60,709 nucleotides of DNA, from the NCBI GenBank assembly GCA_016192705.1, contig JACPTQ010000061.1, positions 1 to 60,709 of the forward strand, written 5' to 3'. Under the pieces are notes generated by a model. The model did not search any database. It worked only from the letters and a program-made list of their open reading frames with translations, and was not told where the DNA came from. The stretch's first letter is position 1; each line of letters opens with the position of its first letter. This stretch comes from Deltaproteobacteria bacterium (GTDB lineage: Bacteria > Myxococcota > JACPTQ01). Both the position numbers and the translations under genes were made by a program. Below are positions 51,188-58,627 of the stretch, in pieces.

Positions 51188-53257
51188 CTATGGAGTTGGA
51201 AAAACGGGCAGAAACACCGACTGCGGCTTCTCGCTGTGCCGCGGCGCAGCAGTGGAGACCGTTGCCACCGCACCCGCTCCTCCTTCTATCCTACCCCCTT
51301 TTTCTTCCTCCTCAGATCTCTGTGTACTCAGTGTCTCTGTGGTTTCTCTTTTCTTCTCTTCATCCCCCGCTGGCGTCCCCGCGAGGTCAAACGCCCCCTG
51401 CCGCGCGTCGATCGCCGCCTCTTCATCCCCGGTCGGCCGCCAGCTCGTCACCGGCGCGTCGTTCGGCAACTCGAGATGCTGCCATTTCGCATAGACATCA
51501 TGCTTCCCGTGCTGCCGATACCAATCGGCCGTCGTCGCATTCATCATCATCTTCTCGATGATTTGCCGCCACCCGGCGCCCGTGTTGTACGCACAAAAAC
51601 TGATTTCACCGAGCTGCGTCCCATACGGAATGATGCACATCTCCGTCCGCCGAAAGTCGTAGTTGAACAGATCCTGAAACCACATCCCCGCGACAAACAG
51701 CGCGCGCCACTCAAACGCATCCGCATCGCGCTTCCCAAGCCCGTCCGAATTCGCCCCCATTTGCGACATCATCTGTTTGAGCAGCCTCGGCAATTCGAGC
51801 CCCTTGGGCGCCTTGTCGGCGTTGAAATTCCGCAAGACCGACAGAGCGAGCTGCGCCTTCGTCAGCTTTTCGCCGCGATTCGCGTCGGTAATTTCTTGGA
51901 TGTCCCTAAGGAGCTGCTCCATGTTCAGGATTTCCATGAGCGGCACCATCTCGCGCGTCTTCTTGTTGACGAAAAGAATCGTCCCAATCCCGCAGTTCGG
52001 GTGACACCCGCACTTCATCGATCCCCAATCCGCGTTCTCGCCTTGCAGCAAATCGACCAGGTCGCTAAACGGCCCAAGCGCCGACAGCGGAAACCAGTCG
52101 CGCATCGGCTCGGTGACACCGGTTTGCCGCTTCACGTCGTGCGCAAGGTGCGAGAGCGTGTAGCGTTGCGCCGCGCGCGTCTCGTTGTCGACGTCTTCGT
52201 CACGCCCCGTAAACGACACCGGTTGAAACGAAATCACCGTGACCTTATCGGGGTTCTTTACCGCGAAATCGAGGATCGGCCCGACCTGGTGGTTGTTAAC
52301 GCCGTTCACGACCGTGACGACGAGAACCACGTCGATCTTCGCCGCCGCCAAATTCTCGATCGCGCGCAGCTTCACATCGAACAAATTCCCGATCTTGCGG
52401 TGCATGTTCGCTTCGTTTGTCACCCCGTCGAACTGCAAGTACGCGATGCGAAGCCCAGCCGCGGCCGCCTCCTTCGCAAACTCAGGCTCCTGCGCGAATC
52501 GAATCCCGTTCGTCGCGGCCTGTACGCAAAAATACCCGACCTCCTTCGAGTACCGAATCGCATCCAAGAAAAATGGCGAAATCGTCGGCTCGCCCCCCGA
52601 AAACTGCACCGACAACTGTCGCCGCGGCTTAATTGAAACAGCGTTGTCTAGAATTTGCTTGACGTCGTCCCATTGCAGCTCGTGCACATATCCAACCTGG
52701 TTCGCATCCATGAAGCACGGGTCGCACATCATGTTGCAGCGGTTCGTGAGGTCGACCGTCAAGACCGATCCACGCCCAAACTGAATCGACGACGATCCGT
52801 GGTCGCGCAGATGCGTCGCCGGCGCTTTGTAGTCGCGCCCCGGATACAGCCGCTCGAGCCGCCGCATAAACGCCGGGTCGATCGACATCACGTCGCTCCA
52901 CTTCCCGTGCGCCGCGCACTCCTTCTCCATGACGATCTTCCCGTCGCGCTCGACGATCATCGCCTTGATTTCGCCCGGCTTGCCGTCGATGAGATAGCGC
53001 CAATCGCGTGCCCCGCTCAAAATCGCGTCGCGCGCCTCTTTTACACACTTTGGGCAGAGCGAGTCGGTCTCGCGCGGCCAGCCGAGCGGCGGGAATGTGC
53101 GCTCCTTCGACTTTAAGAGCGGCGCCGGCGCCCACTTTGGCTGAAACGGCTTCCCTTCCTTTATATGGTTAACCTTCTGAACGACCGGCCAAGCCATGTT
53201 TGCCGCTTTCGCCGCTGCCTTGGTCGCCGCTTTGGTTAATTTCGCCTTGAACTCCAT
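51188..53257 (-). CDS. Radical SAM enzyme of the Tes/MJ0619 type
   Basis: 689 residues from MEFKAK, preceded by GGGAGGATCTCGAG, which fixes the start. An N-terminal region has CPKC (68-71) and ECAAHG (from 113), a zinc-binding pattern. The radical SAM motif is CNMMCDPC (Cys174, 178, 181), followed by QFSGGEPTISPFFL. This CPxC zinc arrangement and the CNxxCxxCF motif resemble archaeal tetraether lipid synthase Tes and its bacterial homologues, so a role in joining membrane lipid chains is possible but unproven. A C-terminal MCIIPYGTQLGEISFCAYNTG may bind another cluster. The final 58 residues or so come from family A repeat DNA. Confidence 0.82.
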   Translation of the reverse strand: MEFKAKLTKAATKAAAKAANMAWPVVQKVNHIKEGKPFQPKWAPAPLLKSKERTFPPLGWPRETDSLCPKCVKEARDAILSGARDWRYLIDGKPGEIKAMIVERDGKIVMEKECAAHGKWSDVMSIDPAFMRRLERLYPGRDYKAPATHLRDHGSSSIQFGRGSVLTVDLTNRCNMMCDPCFMDANQVGYVHELQWDDVKQILDNAVSIKPRRQLSVQFSGGEPTISPFFLDAIRYSKEVGYFCVQAATNGIRFAQEPEFAKEAAAAGLRIAYLQFDGVTNEANMHRKIGNLFDVKLRAIENLAAAKIDVVLVVTVVNGVNNHQVGPILDFAVKNPDKVTVISFQPVSFTGRDEDVDNETRAAQRYTLSHLAHDVKRQTGVTEPMRDWFPLSALGPFSDLVDLLQGENADWGSMKCGCHPNCGIGTILFVNKKTREMVPLMEILNMEQLLRDIQEITDANRGEKLTKAQLALSVLRNFNADKAPKGLELPRLLKQMMSQMGANSDGLGKRDADAFEWRALFVAGMWFQDLFNYDFRRTEMCIIPYGTQLGEISFCAYNTGAGWRQIIEKMMMNATTADWYRQHGKHDVYAKWQHLELPNDAPVTSWRPTGDEEAAIDARQGAFDLAGTPAGDEEKKRETTETLSTQRSEEEEKGGRIEGGAGAVATVSTAAPRHSEKPQSVFLPVFPTP
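51270..51358. repeat. Repeat family A copy inside the 3' end of the radical SAM gene
   Basis: AGATCTCTGTGTACTCAGTG and TCTCTGTGGTTTCTCTTTTC form the right arm; a GGAGCGGGTGC-type tract adjoins it. On the minus strand it is translated as KKRETTETLSTQRSEEEE followed by GGAGAVATVS. Confidence 0.8.
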
Positions 53258-53496
53258 CTCGAGATCCTCCCAACGAGAACCAGTAACAAGTGAAACGCTT
53301 GCCCAAGGAGGCAGAGCAGTTCCCATTCCAATCGCGACACGGCGCGACCCATAAAATCGCCAATAGTTTCAACACTTTAATTCCAGAGCCTCCCAACGGT
53401 TGGCCGGATCTGCACATTCATGTGCGACAAGCGCACACAGATGTTCGCCGACAAATCAGCTTCAGTTTATTGAAATCGACGCGTCTATCCCCCATT

Positions 53497-54318
53497 ATGA
53501 AGGCCATGCTCAAAACAAACGTTCGTTGGTGGCTTCCGCTTGTCATCGCTTGCACGACGACCTCGACTAGGCCGGACGGAGGCACTATCGATGCGGGAGC
53601 GGATGCGGGAGCGGGAACCGATGCGGGAACGGATGTGGACGCGGGAACGGTTGCGGACGCGGGGACGGAGGCGGATGCGGGAGCGGGAGCGGATGCGGGA
53701 ACGGAGGCCGACGCGGGTGGTGATCTCGACGCGGGTTCCGGGCAAGATGCTGGCCCCGGACCAGATGCTTCGACCACAATGAGTTTCTTCGTGACGAGCG
53801 TCGGGACGGGTAATGCCGGCGGAAACCTCGGCGGACTCACGGGCGCCGACGCGAAGTGCGCGACGCTCATCCAAGCGGCGACAGTCCCAGCGTCGGTCAA
53901 AGCAAAAACGTGGCGCGCCTATTTGAGCACCACGACCGTCGCGGCGCGAACGCGCATCGGCGTGGGCCCTTGGTACAGTTTTGGCGGCGCTCTCGTCGCG
54001 CAAGACCTCAACACGCTTCATGATGCCGGGATTTCGTACGAGCTGATGCTGACTGAGCTCGGGACCACAGTGCCCTCAAACGACCACGACATCTTGACCG
54101 GCTCTGACGCGGACGGCGGCGTCTCCGACCCCGTCGCAACTTGCGGCGATTGGACAACGAACGACATCAGCTGGTACACGCAGGTTGGGCACTCCGATTG
54201 GAACAGCCCGTCGACCGCCGGCAACCCAAGTTGGAACGCATCGCACCTGACCACCTGCGATCAGGCTGGGCTTCAATCAACCGCTGGTAGCGGCCGAACC
54301 TACTGCTTCGCTCAGTAG
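53497..54318 (+). CDS. Lipoprotein with Asp-Ala-Gly tract and lectin-like C-terminal domain
   Basis: 273 residues from MKAMLK; a second ATG three codons on is equally plausible. Signal peptide WWLPLVIACTT with lipobox. Residues 25-85 are an Asp-Ala-Gly tract encoded by GCGGGAGCGG-type repeats. The C-terminal domain (FFVTSVGTGNAGGNLGGLTGADAKC, then KTWRAYLST) resembles the DUF1554/endostatin-type lectin fold found in secreted proteins. No transport or catalytic motif. Divergent from the Tes-like gene. Confidence 0.8.
   Translation: MKAMLKTNVRWWLPLVIACTTTSTRPDGGTIDAGADAGAGTDAGTDVDAGTVADAGTEADAGAGADAGTEADAGGDLDAGSGQDAGPGPDASTTMSFFVTSVGTGNAGGNLGGLTGADAKCATLIQAATVPASVKAKTWRAYLSTTTVAARTRIGVGPWYSFGGALVAQDLNTLHDAGISYELMLTELGTTVPSNDHDILTGSDADGGVSDPVATCGDWTTNDISWYTQVGHSDWNSPSTAGNPSWNASHLTTCDQAGLQSTAGSGRTYCFAQ
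53590..53725 (+). repeat. Asp-Ala-Gly coding low-complexity repeat
   Basis: Direct, imperfect repeats of GCGGGAGCGG and GATGCGGGAACGG over about 135 bp encode (Asp/Gly-Ala-Gly)n. The unit is the complementary-strand form of the one that encodes Ala-Pro in the kinase at 18684. Confidence 0.8.
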
Positions 54319-55175
54319 TTGACGACGACGACTTCGCGCACGGGCCCGCGCGCATCGGCCTTTGAATTGATCGCGCGGCGCACGTCGATGAGCTCCATGC
54401 GAAAGCCGCGGAGCGCTTGATAAAGCTCGACGACGAGCGGCGTGTACGAATTCGAAACCATGACGCGAATTCCGGCGTCCGAAAGCTCGGCCACGACCGC
54501 GGCAAGGCGCCGCTGCTCACGAACGCCGAAGCCTTCGCGATCGTATGCCGTAAAGTTCGACGTCGCCGAGACCGGCACGTACGGCGGGTCAAGGTAGACA
54601 AAGTCGCCTTCCTTTGCGCGATCGAGAACGGCCTCAAATGGCGCGACGCGCAAATCGACGCCGCGGAGCGCGCTCGCGACGGCGCGAAGATTCGGTGCAT
54701 CACAGATGCGTGGGTTCGTGTGGCGCCCAAACGGCACGTTGAACTCGCCGCGTGAATTGACGCGGTAAAGACCGTTCCATCCCACGCGGTTCAAAAAAAT
54801 GGTGCGCGCCGCTCGCTCGGCGGGCGAGAGGTAGCGGGGGTCGGCTTTGCGAACGACGTAAAAATGATCTTCGTCGTAGCGGTGCCCGGCGAGCGCCGTG
54901 ATGACGGCGTCGACGTTGTCACGGATCTGCGCGTAGCAGTGGATGAGCTCGGCGTTTGAATCGGACAGAACCGCGCACGCGGGGCGAAGGCCAAAAAAGA
55001 CCGCGGCGCTCCCGACGAACGGTTCGTGGTAGGTGCGAATCGAGTCGACGGCCGGAAAAAAATGCGCGTGCCCGCTGATGAGGTGCGTTTTTCCGCCCGC
55101 CCATTTAAGAAACGGCCGCGCGACGACGAGCCGCGCCGACGAACCGCGATGGTCGCAAGGGACCGTCGACGTCAA
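54312..55175 (-). CDS. DNA adenine methyltransferase (Dam/M.DpnII-like)
   Basis: 287 residues from a TTG that overlaps the stop of the upstream UXS gene (TTGA); no ATG or GTG lies between it and the first motif, and an ATG further upstream would overlap UXS by 96 bp. Class D12 motifs: FLKWAGGK (22-29) for AdoMet, HEPFVGSAAVFFGL, FLNRVGWNGLYRVNSRGEFNVPFG and catalytic DPPY (196-199). These enzymes methylate adenine, often in GATC. No restriction enzyme gene is adjacent, so it is probably solitary. Target specificity is inferred. Confidence 0.92.
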   Translation of the reverse strand: MTSTVPCDHRGSSARLVVARPFLKWAGGKTHLISGHAHFFPAVDSIRTYHEPFVGSAAVFFGLRPACAVLSDSNAELIHCYAQIRDNVDAVITALAGHRYDEDHFYVVRKADPRYLSPAERAARTIFLNRVGWNGLYRVNSRGEFNVPFGRHTNPRICDAPNLRAVASALRGVDLRVAPFEAVLDRAKEGDFVYLDPPYVPVSATSNFTAYDREGFGVREQRRLAAVVAELSDAGIRVMVSNSYTPLVVELYQALRGFRMELIDVRRAINSKADARGPVREVVVVNY

Positions 55176-56143
55176 ATCCGGAGCCTCGGCATCGGAATGC
55201 CCAGCTTCTCCGCAAAATACGGCAGCGTCCGGGCAAGCCCGTCGCGCAGCGAAACGCGCGGCTCCCAACCAAGTATCGCGCGCGCACGCGTCGTGTCGGG
55301 ACGGCGCACCTTCGGATCGCCCTCGGGAAGCGGGTGAAACGTGAACGCCGATTTCGAACCGACCAAGTCGCGAATTGTCTCGGCGAGATCGAGCATTGAA
55401 ACTTCAAACTGCGTCCCGAGATTCACGGGCATCGGCTCATTCGCCTCGAACAGCCGCACGAGGCCGTCGACCAAGTCGTCAACGAAACAAAGCGACCGCG
55501 TTTGCTTTCCATCACCGAAAATCGTCATCGCCTCGCCACGGAGTGCCTGACCCAAAAACGCTGGAATGACGCGCCCATCGGCGAGCCGCATGCGCGGCCC
55601 ATACGTGTTGAAAATGCGCGCGATGCGCGTGTCGACGCCATGAATACGCCGATACGCCATGACGATCGCCTCGCCGTAGCGCTTCGCCTCGTCGTAACAG
55701 CCGCGCGGCCCGACCGCATCAACGTTGCCCAGGTAACTCTCGGGCTGCGGATGAACGAGCGGGTCGCCGTAAACCTCACTCGTCGACGCGTGCAGAAATC
55801 GCGCACCCTTCGCGCGCGCGACCCGAAGCATATTCTCCGTGCCGATCGCGCCGACGCGAAGCGTCTCGATCGGGATCTTAAGGTAGTCGATGGGCGACGC
55901 GGGCGACGCGAAGTTAAGAACCCCCGTGATCGGGCCATCGATTTCAAGCGGCGTCGTGATGTCGTGAACAACGAACGAGAATCGCGGGTTATTCAGCAGG
56001 TGCGCGATGTTCGCGCGCGCGCCCGTCATGAGCGAGTCAACCGCGACGACCTCGTCACCGGCCGCGAGAAACCGTTCACACAAAAACGACCCGATGAACC
56101 CAGCGCCGCCCGTTATGACAACGCGCCCCACGTCGCGCCTCAC
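55172..56143 (-). CDS. UDP-glucuronate decarboxylase-like NAD-dependent epimerase/dehydratase
   Basis: 323 residues from a GTG that overlaps the upstream stop (GTGA). Extended SDR: TGGAGFIGS (11-19), NFASPASPIDY, HASTSEVYGDP and GPRGCYDEAKRYGEA with catalytic Tyr and Lys, and RIFNTYGPRM. This matches UDP-xylose synthase (UXS), which makes UDP-xylose for surface polysaccharides; dTDP-glucose dehydratases are the nearest alternative. Overlaps the Dam-like gene by 4 bp and the ribbon-helix-helix gene by 4 bp. Confidence 0.92.
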   Translation of the reverse strand: MRRDVGRVVITGGAGFIGSFLCERFLAAGDEVVAVDSLMTGARANIAHLLNNPRFSFVVHDITTPLEIDGPITGVLNFASPASPIDYLKIPIETLRVGAIGTENMLRVARAKGARFLHASTSEVYGDPLVHPQPESYLGNVDAVGPRGCYDEAKRYGEAIVMAYRRIHGVDTRIARIFNTYGPRMRLADGRVIPAFLGQALRGEAMTIFGDGKQTRSLCFVDDLVDGLVRLFEANEPMPVNLGTQFEVSMLDLAETIRDLVGSKSAFTFHPLPEGDPKVRRPDTTRARAILGWEPRVSLRDGLARTLPYFAEKLGIPMPRLRI

Positions 56144-56313
56144 GGGATGAAGGAGATCTGCCCCGGGATCTCCGCTTTGTGCTTGTCGAGGATGAGGTCG
56201 ATCCCCTGGCGAATAAATTCGGCAACCGGCACCTTCGTTTTCTTGTGCAGCGCCTTGAGCTTCTCCATCTGCTCCGGCGTGATGTAGATGGTCGTCGAGA
56301 TCATCTTTCGCAT
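56140..56313 (-). CDS. Ribbon-helix-helix DNA-binding protein
   Basis: 57 residues from MRKMIS, decided by GGGAGGCGCGCG upstream; longer starts exist but lack this. The fold is visible as a short strand TTIYITPEQ followed by helices MEKLKALHKKTKVPVAEFIRQGIDLIL. Such proteins are transcriptional repressors or antitoxins. It is the first gene of an overlapping operon with UXS and Dam, so it may regulate that operon. Its ORF overlaps UXS by 4 bp. Confidence 0.8.
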   Translation of the reverse strand: MRKMISTTIYITPEQMEKLKALHKKTKVPVAEFIRQGIDLILDKHKAEIPGQISFIP

Positions 56314-56394
56314 CGCGCGCCTCCCGATTGCACCGACCATAGGAGGCAATACGTGACGTGTCAATTTTGGAAGGGGCTGACAGTTTGCAATCGA

Positions 56395-56480
56395 CCGTTA
56401 ACAGTTATGAAGAAGAGTCACTGCGACTCATCGGTGTACCGATTTCTTAACTGTTAACTCTAAACTGTTAACTGTAAACT
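56395..56480. repeat. Nested AT-rich palindrome upstream of the methyltransferase gene
   Basis: Outer stem GTTAACAGTTATGA (56397-56410) against TCTTAACTGTTAAC (56445-56458). Between them are two further stems, GAGTC/GACTC (56415-56429) and the perfect ATCGGTGTACCGAT (56430-56443). Additional half-copies (ACTGTTAACTGTAAACT) follow to 56480. The AT-rich composition is foreign to the surrounding sequence. It lies in the divergent region between the RHH and Tam genes. Confidence 0.85.
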
Positions 56481-56489
56481 CTTCCCACA

Positions 56490-57260
56490 ATGCGTGACAC
56501 GTGGAACCCCGAACAGTACGAACGCTTCAAGCGCGAGCGCGCGCAGCCGTTTCACGACCTGATGTCGCTTGTGCGTTGGAAGCCGGCAATGCGCGTCGTT
56601 GACCTCGGGTGCGGCACCGGCGAATTTACGCGCATCCTCCACGAAAAGCTCGGCGCCGCTGAGACGCTCGGCATCGACAACTCCGACGCCATGCTAAAAA
56701 CATGCGACAAATACGCAACCGAAGGGCTCCGCTTCGAGAAGCGAGACATCAGCGATTTCAGCGCCGACGCGGCGTTTGACCTCGTTTTCTCGAGCGCGGC
56801 GATTCAGTGGCTTCCTGCGCACGAAACACTTCTCGCCGGCATTGCTCGGGCCGTCGCGCCCGAAGGCCAACTCGCGATTCACATGCCCGCGAACGACGAT
56901 CACCCGTCACACACCGCCGCCGTCGACGTCGCAAGCGAAGCGCCGTTTCGCGACGCACTTCGCGGATACACGCATCGCCCCCCGCTCCTTTCCGCGGAAC
57001 GCTACGCGGAAATCGTCGACGCGCTCGGTTTCTCAACGCAGCACGTCCGCCTTCAGGTTTACGTTCACCGCCTCCTGTCGCGCGATTCCGTCGTCGATTG
57101 GGTCAAAGGAACGCTTCTCACCGACTACGAGCGGCGCCTGCCCAAAGACCTCTTCGCGAAGTTCGTCGAACGCTACCGCGAGCGGCTCATTCCAAAACTT
57201 GCCGACAAGCGCCCATACTTATTCACGTTCCGGCGACTCCTCTTTTGGGCGACCCGCTGA
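56490..57260 (+). CDS. tam: Trans-aconitate 2-methyltransferase-like
   Basis: 256 residues, the normal length. AdoMet motif VVDLGCGTGEFT (36-47), IDNSDAMLKTCDKYA, and FDLVFSSAAIQWLPAHETLL; the N-terminal WNPEQYERFKRERAQPFHDL matches the family. The enzyme methylates trans-aconitate, a toxic citrate-cycle by-product. No Shine-Dalgarno sequence is visible and the nested palindrome lies just upstream. The next gene begins 2 bp after the stop. Confidence 0.9.
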   Translation: MRDTWNPEQYERFKRERAQPFHDLMSLVRWKPAMRVVDLGCGTGEFTRILHEKLGAAETLGIDNSDAMLKTCDKYATEGLRFEKRDISDFSADAAFDLVFSSAAIQWLPAHETLLAGIARAVAPEGQLAIHMPANDDHPSHTAAVDVASEAPFRDALRGYTHRPPLLSAERYAEIVDALGFSTQHVRLQVYVHRLLSRDSVVDWVKGTLLTDYERRLPKDLFAKFVERYRERLIPKLADKRPYLFTFRRLLFWATR

Positions 57261-57262
57261 TC

Positions 57263-58627
57263 GTGCGCGTCGCGCTCCTTAGTCTTTTCGCGGTTTCATG
57301 CGCCGCGCACAACGCATCACCCTCACAGAGACCCAGCGACCCAGCCGATACCGTCGAGCTCGCGCAATCGTTTCCAGCTGAGACGACGCTCGCCGACCCG
57401 TCCCTTCGCACCGCGCGCGAAGTTTGGCTCGAGATGATCCGCGGCGCAACCCGCACCATCGACATCGAGCAGTTTTACGTCGCATCAAAACCCGGCGAAT
57501 CGCTCGAGGCCGTGCTCGACGCGCTTAATTCCGCGGGGCGACGGGGCGTGCGTGTGCGCCTCATCGTCTCCAAAATGCTCGCCCACGAAGACCCGGCAAC
57601 GCTCGACCGCATCCGCCGCATCCCAGGCGCGTTGGTGCGCATCCTCGATCTCAAACCGCTCGTCGGCGGAATTCAGCACGCGAAGCTCTGGGTCGTTGAT
57701 GGCCGTCTCGCGTTTGTCGGAAGCCAAAACCTCGATTGGCGCTCGCTCACCCACATCCTCGAACTCGGTGTCCGCGTCAGCGAACCCGAGATTATCCGCC
57801 AGCTCAGCGAAATCTTCGAGGTCGATTGGGAGCTCGCCTTGCGCCCAACCGATCGCCCCGCATGGCCCGCCGTGACACGCCCGCGGCTCACCGGCCAACC
57901 GATCGAACTCGTCGCAAGCCCGCCTGGCATCACTCCGCCCGCGATTCGCCCCGCGCTCGACGCGCTCCTCGATCTCGTGCGCCACGCGCGCCGCCGCATC
58001 CGCTTTCAGCTGCTCTCGTACTCCATCGTCGGCAGAGCCAAAGGCACAACCTGGCGCGTCATCGACGACGCCCTGCGCGACGCGGCCAAGCGCGGCGTCA
58101 AAATCGACATAATCGTTTCCGACTGGAACACGACCCGCACCGACCTCCCGACGCTTCGCGCCTTGAGCGCCGTTCCGAACGTCACGCTTAAGGTCGCGTC
58201 GATTCCCCAGACCGCGCGTGGATTCATCCCGTTCGCGCGCGTCGTTCACAGCAAGTTCATGGTGGTCGACGACGCGATCCTCTGGCTCGGCACAAGCAAC
58301 TGGAGCGAAAAATACTTCACCGCCTCGCGCAACGTTGAGCTGATTTTCCGTCGCGTCGACCTGGCGACGAAAGCAAACGAAATCTTCGAACGCCTTGGGA
58401 GGAGCCCTTATGCGGCACCGTTCGATCCCGCAAAAGATTACGTTCCTCCGCGTCGCGCATCCGCGGCGCTGCTCAGCCGTCCTTCCCTTTATCCTTCTCT
58501 GGTTTCTTTCCGAGCGTTAACCCAAAAAACGTCGACTTCTTTTTCTCCTCTTTTCCGCGCATCGACAGCAGCCGAATCTCGCTCGCCGCCTCGTGCCCCT
58601 TCTGATTCACCTCGACCGCTTCCTTGA
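57263..58627 (+). CDS. Phospholipase D-like lipoprotein
   Basis: 454 residues from a GTG 2 bp after the tam stop. Lipobox LLSLFAVSC. Two HKD motifs: HAKLWVVDGRLAFVGSQN and HSKFMVVDDAILWLGTSN, as in the PLD3/vaccinia K4-like family. A catalytic PLD would act on phospholipids or nucleic acids outside the inner membrane. The last 52 residues (from about LLSRPSLYPSL) are antisense to the conserved end of the next gene, overlapping by 155 bp, and have no PLD character, which suggests a lost stop codon. Confidence 0.85.
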   Translation: MRVALLSLFAVSCAAHNASPSQRPSDPADTVELAQSFPAETTLADPSLRTAREVWLEMIRGATRTIDIEQFYVASKPGESLEAVLDALNSAGRRGVRVRLIVSKMLAHEDPATLDRIRRIPGALVRILDLKPLVGGIQHAKLWVVDGRLAFVGSQNLDWRSLTHILELGVRVSEPEIIRQLSEIFEVDWELALRPTDRPAWPAVTRPRLTGQPIELVASPPGITPPAIRPALDALLDLVRHARRRIRFQLLSYSIVGRAKGTTWRVIDDALRDAAKRGVKIDIIVSDWNTTRTDLPTLRALSAVPNVTLKVASIPQTARGFIPFARVVHSKFMVVDDAILWLGTSNWSEKYFTASRNVELIFRRVDLATKANEIFERLGRSPYAAPFDPAKDYVPPRRASAALLSRPSLYPSLVSFRALTQKTSTSFSPLFRASTAAESRSPPRAPSDSPRPLP

